Assembly: GCF_963678635.1 (NCBI RefSeq)
Contig: NC_087062.1
Coordinates: forward strand, 33,021,651 to 33,085,650
Length of the DNA stretch: 64,000 nt
Direction: 5' to 3'
Source of the DNA: Symsagittifera roscoffensis
Lineage: Eukaryota > Xenacoelomorpha > Acoela > Convolutidae
The notes under the pieces were generated by a model. It made no database searches. It saw nothing but the letters and a program-made list of their open reading frames with translations, and was not told the DNA's origin. Shown one piece after another: positions 34,941-45,800 of this stretch. The translations under genes were made by a program, and so were the position numbers. Within the stretch, counting starts at the first letter, position 1, and each line of letters begins with the position of its first letter.

Positions 34941-35600
34941 AATTCAGAGAATGCACAGTTTGGCCTCGTAATGAGTTTGCACTTTTTAAATTTAACAGTT
35001 CAACCAAATTAAGAAAAAAGTTATGTCAGATGTACAAACTTTTGAGATCAAAAAATGCCAGGAAAATCAACATTTTAGATCTGAAATTAGATCTGAATAG
35101 ATATTTTTAGATCATAAATAACCAAGAAAAACAAAATTTCACATCTGAAATTAGATCTGAAATTAAATACTCATTCTTGAAATATCCAAGCAATTTTGAA
35201 CATTGCACAACCCATTTGAGATATGAAATTTAGGTTTAAAAAGAGTAATTTCAAATTGAACTTAGAACAAATACTAGGTAGGAGTAACCAAAAATATATT
35301 CTTTTGATGTTATTCTTCAATAAATTCCAAAAGTCCTACAAAAAAATTGTTTGCGCTAGAAACAGTTTGAATATCAAGAGAGCTTGAAAAAAAATTTACT
35401 CTACTGAGGAAATCAAAGACCTGCCTCTTTAAAATTACTGTCAATTATTGATGACCCCGTTACTGCAGTAACAAAACTTCAGAATACTTCCTTTCATTAT
35501 ACACCTTGGATGCCAAAAATCAGCTGCTCTCGCGTTTTTAATCTTTGTGTGCTTTTGATGGTGCTATATTTTCTGAGCAAATAAGCTCAAATTAATTCTT
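34941..35600. other. No gene seen
   Basis: AT-rich sequence. A short motif AGATCTGAAATTAGATCTGAA is partly repeated near 35080 and 35140. Confidence 0.45.
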
Positions 35601-35610
35601 AATCCAACTT

Positions 35611-36324
35611 ATGCTGATTTTTTACCGCTTGATTGGTTTTACTTTGAACAGAATGTTGGAAAATTGTAGTAAGAGGGAGAGAGTACCAACCAAGAAAGAG
35701 GTTTTGCCGGTCATTTTTAGACCTCCGAAAGAAATTGATGTCTATGATCCACCCAAAACATCGCCGAGTCGCTTTAAAGAAGTACACCATATTAAAATTC
35801 CGACACAACTTCCATTTATTACCATAAACGGAAACCAAAAGCAAAGAAATGGAACGTCATCAGAATTTGATCAAAAACTTCACCTTGATATTTTGTGCGA
35901 CAAATTGAAAAACGACCCGCGATGCTCTCCAAAACTTTTACAATCGTGTCGCAAAGCAGCTTTGAGTTTGCGATCGGAGAAATGTGACCCGCCACCGCCG
36001 AGTCCCGATTTACACCATCAGTACAACTATTTGTTCCAAGGAGCTGACTGTCCGTTATGCCGAGAAGATCGAATCCTGAGAACAGCGCCGGCCAGACAAG
36101 GAAATATTTTCTGTAGTCTAGTCAAACCAAAAGAAATTGGGCGCATTTCAAGTCATCATGAGTTCCCTACAACTCGATCATTGCACGCAAACAAAGAAAA
36201 TTTAACATTCATTAAAAACAATGAGGCTGGAAAATTGACACCTTACAAAGTTTTGAAGCCGATTGCTCGACCGCAGCAGAATATTGAGATATACGATGTT
36301 CCTATGCACTGGTTTAAAAGATGA
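35611..36324 (+). CDS. Hypothetical host protein (237 aa), possibly single-exon
   Basis: The only long frame in the window that does not look like transposon protein. It is locally GC-richer than its surroundings and its codon use is unlike the A-rich retroelement. The protein is basic and proline-rich, with PPKEIDVYDPP near residue 38, a CPLC pair near residue 150 and ASP/PRO-rich linkers. No membrane segment or signal peptide. I do not recognise a family. The first ATG (35611) may not be the true start: TTTGAACAG at 35644-35652 resembles a 3' splice site and the next Met (residue 15, MLENCSKR) follows directly, so the frame may begin in a spliced exon. Stop TGA at 36322. Confidence 0.5.
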   Translation: MLIFYRLIGFTLNRMLENCSKRERVPTKKEVLPVIFRPPKEIDVYDPPKTSPSRFKEVHHIKIPTQLPFITINGNQKQRNGTSSEFDQKLHLDILCDKLKNDPRCSPKLLQSCRKAALSLRSEKCDPPPPSPDLHHQYNYLFQGADCPLCREDRILRTAPARQGNIFCSLVKPKEIGRISSHHEFPTTRSLHANKENLTFIKNNEAGKLTPYKVLKPIARPQQNIEIYDVPMHWFKR

Positions 36325-37100
36325 TGAAGCTCGCCGTTCAATTTCTGTAATTTTAGCAAGCTTTGAAAAAAAATTGCAGTATATATTCTTGTTGTAACAC
36401 GTAGTAGTGGAACAAGGAGAACTTTGTGATTTGAGGCTATTTATCCAATCAGGTACGGCGCCAAGAATCATCAATGAGATAAACCATACCGCCCCGCCCC
36501 CCTTCAATTCTGGTTGCCAACTTTTTCCATAGGTCTCTCCTTGGTATAAATTTAGGAGATCTATTTTTGGCTGGCTAACACCAAAAATTTTCGAAGGTGC
36601 TAATATAACTAAAATTAAGGGAGGAGCGGGCGCTGAAAAAAATGCAATTTTTTGGTCAAATATTTTTTAAAAGTGCTCAAAACTTCAATTTTAGCCTGTT
36701 TTTTCAAAGAGAGTTTAACCCCAACCACCCCTCCCCCCCTCTAAAAGATCCCCCTAGAAAAACTTCTGCACACGCCACTGCAATGGGTAAAAACTGGTTT
36801 TTTGAATGCTTTCTTTTTATACAATTTAATCGAAGATTACCCAAAAATCAACTTAACCATTTTGAAGACAGATATGTTTGTTTTAAGACAAATTTTTTAG
36901 AAGTAATTTATACGCTTCTATTTATTAAGTGTTGGAAATTTCAGCGTTAGAACAATTTTCGCTTCTTTTTTTTGGCAACAAAAATTTGTCTATTTTATGT
37001 CAGTTAAACTAAAATTTTCAATTGAACCCAACTTGTAAAAGCGGCTTTTTTTTCAGGGTTTTGTTCTGCTTAAAATTTATAAGCAAAAATTACTCAAAAT
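36325..37100. other. No gene seen
   Basis: Non-coding; includes two C-runs (near 36490 and 36730). A 102-codon + strand frame from 36642 overlaps a C-rich low-complexity stretch and has no recognisable domain. Confidence 0.45.
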
Positions 37101-37479
37101 TAGGGTTTTGCAGTTACTAGTAAGTAAAATTCGTTTACTAGTAAGTTACTAGTAAGTTACCACTTCTTTACTAGTAAGTTTCAAAAACTCAGAATCTGCT
37201 TGAAACTACCAAAATTGAAGACTATTCATTTTACACAAACTCAAAATCCGCTAAATAATCATTATGATCAATATATATTATCAAGTGAAGCAGCGTTGCA
37301 TTATATGAAAACATGTTTATCTGCTCTTTCGACTGATAATTGAGCCTCATTTTTTTCAAAAATTCCATATTGGTTCAACTTACTAGTAATAAGCCTTATT
37401 TTCCTTACTAGTAAGTTACTAGTAATTTTACTAGTAACTTACTTACTAGTAAGTAAGTCCGCACAACCCTACTCAAAAT
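37093..37479. mobile_element. hAT-like MITE with 8-bp target duplication
   Basis: Element 37101-37471 (371 bp) has terminal inverted repeats TAGGGTTTTGC and GCACAACCCTA, one mismatch, and is flanked by the 8-bp direct repeat CTCAAAAT (37093-37100 and 37472-37479). 8-bp duplications and YAGGG...TGC ends are characteristic of the hAT superfamily. The inside contains many copies of the palindrome-bearing word TTACTAGTAAGT near both ends and no coding frame, so it is non-autonomous. Confidence 0.8.
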
Positions 37480-37682
37480 CAACCTAATCTTTTACTTTGA
37501 ATCACTCAATAAAACAAAATCAGCTGTCTTCAATTACATCGGAATGAAAGTTTGCAAAGAAAAACCTTTTATTTTAACAACTGATTGTCGTGAAGAAAAT
37601 AGTGATTTTGACTGTTTGAAACAAATACTGTTTTTACCCATGATTTGGGAGGAAAAATTGCTTCTTAAATTTCTGCCAGTGA

Positions 37683-37686
37683 AAAG
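37683..37686. repeat. Target-site duplication AAAG, left
   Basis: AAAG directly before the TG of the 5' LTR; repeated after the CA of the 3' LTR at 56589-56592. Confidence 0.8.
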
Positions 37687-38094
37687 TGGAACCTGATCTA
37701 AACTATATTTTATGATTGGATAAATTAAATGTTTTACCAATGTAAAGTATTTAATATTAACCAATCATGATCCATCTAACTAACAACCCACTTATTTGTA
37801 AGTGCTGAAGTTACTTGTAATTTCAGCACCAGAGAGATTTGAATTTAACTTAGAAATTAGTTGGACTCTCCCGAGCACTTCAGCAGCCGCAATAAACCAG
37901 TATACCCTAGATCTATTGAGCCTAGCAGAGACTAGTTAAACAACCTGAGACTAGATAGTATAAGAGTAAGATTAGGATCGGTATTAGACTAAGAAGTTGC
38001 ACGAATCTATCCGGCCGAAAATAAGATAGCGTGACGAGCAGACGGTGTACCCTATCCGAAATTACTCTATGAGTTACACTCCAGTCCTAACTCA
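37687..38094 (+). repeat. 5' LTR of the giant element
   Basis: 408 bp, TG...CA. Contains a perfect 8-bp hairpin (37802-37829) and an AATAAA at 37891-37896. The segment from about 37965 to 38060 is the part best conserved in the old copies. Confidence 0.95.
37802..37829. promoter_or_regulatory. LTR hairpin
   Basis: GTGCTGAA ... TTCAGCAC, a perfect 8-bp stem with a 12-base loop; same in the 3' LTR at 56296-56323. It could be a regulatory or transcript structure; function inferred only. Confidence 0.6.
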
Positions 38095-38096
38095 TC

Positions 38097-38106
38097 TGGT
38101 GCGACC
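38097..38106 (+). promoter_or_regulatory. Primer-binding site
   Basis: TGGTGCGACC, two bases (TC) after the LTR end, starting with TGG as expected for pairing to a tRNA CCA end. The same ten bases follow the LTRs of both old copies. Which tRNA is used was not determined. Confidence 0.75.
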
Positions 38107-39346
38107 ATAAGTCTCGAACAAGACCTTATTAGATTAGAATTAACCAAAATTAGATTAGAAATTAGACAAAAACATTTACAAAATGTTATACGACAATAAT
38201 TTAATTGAAATGTCTCTCCGACTCAATAGATCCGAGCCAATATTCCGAACCATAATAGAACTACCCGGAATTGGAAGAAGACATCGAACCAAAGACGACA
38301 TACGACAAAGTAGAAACTTGCCGTATAGTTACATGATAGTTCGGCAAAAGCCAGAACAAACTTTTATATTTCGAATACTACTTGCAATGAATTTAGATTT
38401 CCATTTGCAAACATAAAACCTTGAAGTAAATCTTCAAAATCATTTCAGGCGCTAAACAAAATTAATATTATACAATAACGATTGATAAAAAGATCTAAGA
38501 TCGTTTTCCTAAAATTCTGCAGTATTATACAAAACATGTTTGAAAAATATTTATTGGAAAATAAAAATAAAAATTAGTAGCATGACAATAAATGGTTAGT
38601 AATCATAAATCATCCTGTTGTTCCAGCTTCATCACCTAAAACATAACAGCAATCATCAACTCACTAATATCATAAAATACTAAATCTTTCCTTTACACAA
38701 ATTTAAAACCTCATTAAAACTTAAAGTCACTTAATTTTAAAACCAGATCATCAAGGCTTATCCTTGGATCTTAAATCATTTTCTACTTCATTACATTTTA
38801 AATTTGATCATCAAGGCTTATCCTTGGATCAAACAGAACAACTTTGTTCTCCCCCACCCACTTAATTAGTGTCTAACGACCTCAAACGTCGATTCACTAC
38901 CCAACCCTTTCTAAAGACCCAAGACTAATAGAAATTTTTAAACAAAACTAATCATTCAAATTAGGATAAACAGTGAAGAACTTCGGTTATTCATCCTTCA
39001 CTTGATCCCCCCTCTTACCAGACCCAGGATAAATCTTAGACTTAGTAAGTTTAAAATAGTATCTAACGAACTACTCGCGTTCTAATTATACCTGAACCTT
39101 GTGGATCGATTTACTATTCTCCAACCCTTGAACACAATCACTACCCCTAAGTAAGATTAAGTAAGTTAACACCTTAGCTTATACTAGTCACGAGAAAGTA
39201 AAAATCATTCTTCGGAATCGATATACTTTTCTCTCCAACCCTAAACAAATAGACCCAGGTTAAGCTAACCAAAAAATCGTAAGAACTAACAGTTTAGGAA
39301 AATAGAAATCATTTAACAACCTTTTGCACCCGTCATCCTAAACCTT
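38107..39346 (+). other. Untranslated leader of the giant element
   Basis: 1.24 kb between PBS and first large ORF. A 77-codon frame at 38183-38416 is present but has no recognisable counterpart in the old copies. Two repeats of ATCATCAAGGCTTATCCTTGGATC lie at about 38746-38770 and 38806-38830, a possible packaging or structural element. Confidence 0.6.
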
Positions 39347-39814
39347 ATGTCATTTAAAAACCTAGGGAATAAACAAACAATCGTTTTACACAATTGTGAA
39401 ATAGATAACAAAAAATACGACCTTGTAATCACACCTCATACACAAACAGTTGGATACATTCGAACAAAACGACAAACACTAAAGAGAAAAATAATCACTA
39501 AACAAAGACAAATAACACGAAAAAGATTTTCAAAAAATCGAAACGCATTTTCAGAATCAGAAACCAACAGTTTAGACGAACTCTACAAACTAAAAGAATC
39601 AATAGATAAAAATTACCCACAACACGATCAATTATATTTTTCTGACTCAGAAACAACTTCAAATTCATCACAAAGAGGAAAAAGAAGAATAAAAAAGCAG
39701 TATAAACACAAACCAGTACATCTATACAACTGGAATCAACCAATTCGACACATTAATAATTACATATTAACAGTCATCGAACGAAAAAATGAGTTCAACG
39801 CACACCCCAGGTGA
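39347..39814 (+). CDS. Small basic protein upstream of gag (155 aa)
   Basis: Function unknown. Rich in Lys/Arg (stretches of RKR and KRK type) with a short N-terminal module NLGNKQTIVLHN...YDLVITPH. That module recurs in both old copies at 17732 and 29048, so the protein is a conserved family feature. A serine-rich acidic patch lies near residues 95-112. The last 26 bases overlap the start of gag-pol in another frame. It could be a nucleic-acid-binding accessory protein or an extra N-terminal gag segment. No membrane segment. Confidence 0.75.
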   Translation: MSFKNLGNKQTIVLHNCEIDNKKYDLVITPHTQTVGYIRTKRQTLKRKIITKQRQITRKRFSKNRNAFSESETNSLDELYKLKESIDKNYPQHDQLYFSDSETTSNSSQRGKRRIKKQYKHKPVHLYNWNQPIRHINNYILTVIERKNEFNAHPR

Positions 39815-42800
39815 CGAAACTCCAGATGATGATGAAATCTTTCCTTTTATAGTAGATGCAGATACTGATAGAGGACAACACATATTTTGTCAAAATTTAC
39901 TCGTAAATTTATTTGAACCCGGAATCAGTCCATGTAAAACAGAGTTCCCCGATGTAAAAATCAAAAGACAAATCATAGATCACTATCTAAAAGATATATG
40001 CAACATAACACAACAATATGGAATCTACTCTATAGAATTCACTTCCCCAAACCATAATAATAGAACATACACTATTCAAACAGACGACCTTGATTTAGAA
40101 TTTTCAAAAGTTTTTTCAGAATATATAAAAAGCATACAATACCATAACTCACAAAGAGCAAACTCCATTTTCACCAATGAAGTTTTCGCACTAATATATA
40201 GTTATATTTCGATATTAGAAAATGAACTCCCATTAACAAATGTCTCACCGACAGAAACATCTAAACATTTAAGAGTACGACATGAAATCACACTACTCTC
40301 TAGTTATTTAAACATCATTAAAGAAAATTTCACGAAAGACGACGTTTCACAACATACCAAACACGATTTACAAAAAATTTTAGCATGGTTCATAATAGAT
40401 TATTTTACACACAATATTGATTTAATTGCACAAGCAAGAAAAAATTTTAGACCCCAAAACTCGAACGATGATACAGCTATCACAGAACAATCAGATTATG
40501 TTTGGGACCCCGAATGGTCTCATCCCGTATTTATAAACTTTCCACAATCAATCTCAAGTCAAGCAATAGGTACAATATCTTACATAAGAGATTATGTAAG
40601 AGTAATACCATTAACAATTGATGCAACACCATTAAACTATAATACATTTTTACCCGATACACAAAATAATAGTTTAAACTCTACAGTCATACACAATGAA
40701 AACCTCAATGGAACTAGGAATCTTACTCAACAAGATATACAGACACCATCACACTTCATAAATGAAGAAATTGTACACACAACAACTACACAACAAAGTA
40801 TTTCACCAATACGCCCAAATTTAACAACACCAAGAAATACAAATCCTTCACAAACACAGGTAACCTTACAATCAACCGTTAAACCTTCGGTTGCCCCTAA
40901 ATATTCACATATGGATTACCAAATATACAAACCCATGACAATACCATCAAAAACACGCAAAACATTCACTAGAAACAACTTTGCAGACCATAATTATAAT
41001 TATACACATCCATCAAAAACAAATTATAAACCACAAAGAAATTTTAATCAATATACAAAACCTCGAAACTGGGATAACCCAACGGCCCAATATAATTCCA
41101 CAAATTTTCAACCAAATCCTCCACAGGATCGCAGTGAAAATTACCCATTTTTTCAACAAAATAAAAATAAAAAACAAACATCTTATCAAATGGATTATTT
41201 ATCCTCAGATGAAGATTTCTTACAACCAGATATATTTGCACCAAATACTCAAGAATATCGTAGACAAGGAATACAGAAAACACGTACAAACCATAGAAAT
41301 TTTTCTCCACAATCAATAGATGCACAATATCAACAACCAATTCAACAACCAAATCCAATTAATATACAATCTTTTCAACCAATTCAACAACAAAATCCAA
41401 TGACTACACACTCGTATCAACCATCACAAATGCAAAATGAAATACCACTCCCGTATTATCTTCAACAACATGAAATAACAAGAAACCAACTTTCAAATTT
41501 TTCTCAAATGCCAAATGCAGCTGAATCATTACAAATGACAATGAATCCATACCTTATGGGTGGATCATCAATAACATCAAATAAACCCTTAATGGTTTTC
41601 ACAGGAACAGACCCTGAATACTCTGTAGAAGATTACTTAAATGCAGTAACAGCAAATTTAATTTTAAATATTGGACCTGAACCAATTAACACGCCACTAC
41701 ATCAAAACTGGATACATCGACGCACAGCGTTGATACAAACAACCTTAGATGGCGCAGCCCAAAAATGGTTTTCAGTACTACCTCAAGAAATAAAATCAAA
41801 CTGGAAAAGATTTACACAAGAATTTTCAAAAATGTTTGACTCCGAAAGAAACAAACAACAACAAAGAGTTTTATGTAATGAAATTCGCAGATTACCAAAC
41901 GAAACCATCAAGCAAATAGCAGTAAGAATCGAAACACTAGTTCGAAAAGCATATTCACTAAATACACATGACTATAAAAACACTAAGATGACAGAAATCT
42001 TAATGATGACCTTAACACCACAATTAAGGAAAATAGCAATAAAAAAGAGAGCATCACATCCTTCTTCAATTCGAGAACCCGATTTAGATTTTAGAAAACT
42101 AGTAGACAAACTAGAACAAGCAGAAATCACAATGAAATTAGAAGAAACGGAAAATCTGAAATTACAATACGTTAACAAAATTGAAACGACTCCCACTAAT
42201 ATTAATAATATACAAGAATCAGAAACAGATCTCGTTGAAAAAATCACTGAAATACTCAATATTTACGAAAAGAACCCGAACTTTAAAGGCAAACCATCTT
42301 TCAAAAAATGGTGTAATTATTGCCGACGATACGGACATAGTATTTCCGAATGTAGACAAAAACAACAAGATAGTCAAAATAAACCTCAAAAATACAAAGA
42401 ACCAAATAAATCATTTTATCAATACATGAAAAAAGATCAAAACCTACCAAACAAAAATGTATACAGCAACAACAGTTCAGGAAAACCACTCCCAAACAAT
42501 ACAAGCTATACAAGAAATCAATCTCCATATAACTCAAGTTATAGAGGAAGATCACCAGAACGAAGAAACACCTATAATTCATCACAAAATCACTACAATA
42601 GACCGAATAGTCGAAATAACTACTCCAGATCAAATTCAAATACACAACGATTTGTTTCTAGATCTAATTCTCAATCAAGAAATAACTATTATCCAAACAA
42701 CCAATCACGAAATTCATCATACAATAGGAATAGAAACTACTCCTATAATCGAAACAGAAGTTATTCAAACAACCGAAACCAGAATTACCCGAACAACCGA

Positions 42801-45800
42801 TCAAGGAATAACTCATATAATAGATCGAACTATAACAGACCAAACAATAATTACCAAAACAGATCGCGAAATAATTCACAAAACCGACACCCAAGTTATA
42901 ATAATCGCTATCGAAATTATTCCCAATCACCACACCGAAATAATAATCACTACAATAACTCTAATAATCGTCACAGAAGCAGTACACCTAAACATCAAAG
43001 ACAAATCAATCAAGTACAAGCTAACCCAGAAACAACATCAGACCCTCCAGGTATTGATGACACAGTAACTGATACGTTACAACTCAATCAAATAAACTGT
43101 ACATCATCAGATTCAGAAAGTGATACTGAAAACACTCTTGATATCAATATGATAAAAGTCGAAAATGACTATGAATCTGTCATATATGAACAACCCTTTC
43201 CATCACATATATATGAAAATCAATCACAAATTCTTCAAAATCATTACACTACACCCATAAATTCCACACCAACGACGCAAGAAACAAATGAAATAAACAC
43301 TACAAATCAAACCAATAAAAATACCAAAACAAAATGCTTGAATACAAACCACATTTATCAAAATATACAAAAAGAACAACCCAAAGAAAAAATTTGGACA
43401 ATACCATTTCTCTTAGAAAGCCCAAGAAATAAAGAATTTCAACCACCAGACCTTGAAATAGATTTTTTAATTGATTCAGGAGCAGAATCAAACATAATAA
43501 ACATTCCCACATGGAATGAAATAAAAATCTTACACCCAAAGCTAACACCTCTTGAAACCTCCAGCAAACTAGCGACAGCACAAGGATCAACATTGATAAA
43601 CTACGGAAAAATCCAATTATTTCTCCTCCCTACCAGAACAATGGAACAAAGTAAAATTTTAAATAAGCCATTTAAACAAATATTCCATATCACCGATATT
43701 AAATATAATATCATTGGAATACCATTTATTTCAAAGTATATACCAACAATTAACATACTAAATAGTAAAATATTAATCAAAGATAAATATACAAAAACAA
43801 AAGAAACATCCTTAACATTTTTTCAAAGATTGAATAAACAACCACCATTCTTTTCAAAATTTTATCCGATATTTAACCAACAAAGAAAACACCTGAAACC
43901 ACTATCAGGAAACATCTATAATTTTTCAATCAAACAAGTTCACCAATATGATAAAGCACAAAACAAACAAAAATTTTATATGTCAGATTTTGAATTCAAA
44001 CCGATTCATAAATTTTTCAAAATCACAATCTCTTCAATAAAATATTTGAAAAATTCGAATTCAGATATCATCTCCTTACATGTCTATAACAACACACCTT
44101 ACCAAGTAACATTACCATTAGGACTTTTAGGATATTGTGAAACCAACGCAACAATATCACCAATACACGAAAAAGCCTATCGCGTAAATAATATACTCCA
44201 ATTACTAGATATTTGCCAATCTACAATTCTTAATGAAGAATTATCTATAAATAATATAATAAGTAACGAAAACAGAAATACGGATTATTTCACAAAAACT
44301 CCATATTTCAAACCTACATTCAACATCAGTAACTACACAGAGGACCAACAGAAATTTTTAACAATGTTTAATTTCCAACATTCACAAATAACACAAGACG
44401 AATTTGAAAAGTTAGCCAAACAGCTAATTCAATATTCATCAGTCTATGCAACATCAAAATTCGATGTTGGCAAAATCAGTTCATCACTACATCTCCCATT
44501 AAAACCAGACGCAGTTTTCAAAAAACAAAGAGCAAGTAAAGTACCAATTCACTTACATGATAAAGTAAACAGATTACTCGATATTTTAGAGCAATACAAC
44601 ATTATATCACCGGTTAATAAAGAAGAACAACCAAAAGGCAACACATTCATCAACCCCGTTATCATTCTAGCTAAAGGAGAATCGTTAAAAATCGTTCTCG
44701 ATGCTAGATACCTCAATTCACTCATAGATGAATCAAAATGTAATTGGCCCATTGAACCAATACAAGTTATTTTAACAAAAATAAACGGCAAATACTTCAC
44801 AACCGCCGACATGAATAGTGCATACAATCAAATGCCACTAGATGAACAATCACGACGTTTAACACAATTTGTTATCGGAAACCAACAATATGAATTCAAC
44901 CGCTTATTCTATGGAATATCCATAGGACCAGCAGCATTTTCAGCCTTTATGAGCAAAATTTTTAGACCACTAATACTCAAGAAAAACGCAATCACCTATT
45001 TAGACGATGTTTTTATGCAATCACAAACAAAAGACGAAATGTTCAAAGTTTTAGAAACATATCACCAAATACTTCAGAACGAAAATCTGAAGGCCGCCCC
45101 CGATAAATCACACTTCTTTTTGACTAGAGTTAAATTCTTAGGACATAATATAGAAAGAAAAACAATCACTCCACTGAAATCACGCATTGACGCTATTCAA
45201 AAACTTCAACCACCAACAAATAAAAAGAAAATCCAAGAGTTCCTTGGAATGTTAAACTTTTTAAGTAAATATGTTTATAAAATGCAATTATACCTACGAC
45301 CATTTTATAACATCCTTAGACAACAAAACAACTTTGAATGGAATACAGAACATCAAACACGATTCGAAGAAATAAAGAAACTTTTAACTGAACAAATTTC
45401 AAACACAATTCCAGACCCTGATCAACCATTTTATGCAATGTGCGATGCTTCGAACTTTGGCATCGGCGCAGCATTATTACAATCACATAATGGTACAAAT
45501 AAAATGAACCTCATATCAGCAAATTCTCGATTATTCACTCAAGCAGAGCTACGACTCTCAACTCTAATGAGAGAATGTACAGCCATAATATATACACTTA
45601 CAGAATATGAATTTCTGATACTTGGATCAAAACATCCCACAGTTTTGTTCACAGACCACAAACCAATCATCTTTCTTTTTACACAGAAATCTCACCCAAA
45701 CCACCGAGTTTACAGATTTCAACTAATTCTAATGAAATTTCCAAACTTACATATAGTTTGGACTGCAGGAAAAAATCTTGCATTACCAGACACCTTAAGT

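Noticed and set aside
38183-38416. 77-codon frame in the leader of the intact element
   Set aside because: No counterpart recognised in the old copies; treated as a possible uORF only.
39782-39814. -1 frameshift site joining the small ORF to gag-pol
   Set aside because: A slip on the AAAAAAT run leads straight to TGA; gag-pol lies in the +1 frame and has its own ATG.
42181-43068. Long alternative-frame ORFs inside gag-pol
   Set aside because: They overlap the low-complexity S/R/N/Y-rich tract and are by-products of its repetitive codons.
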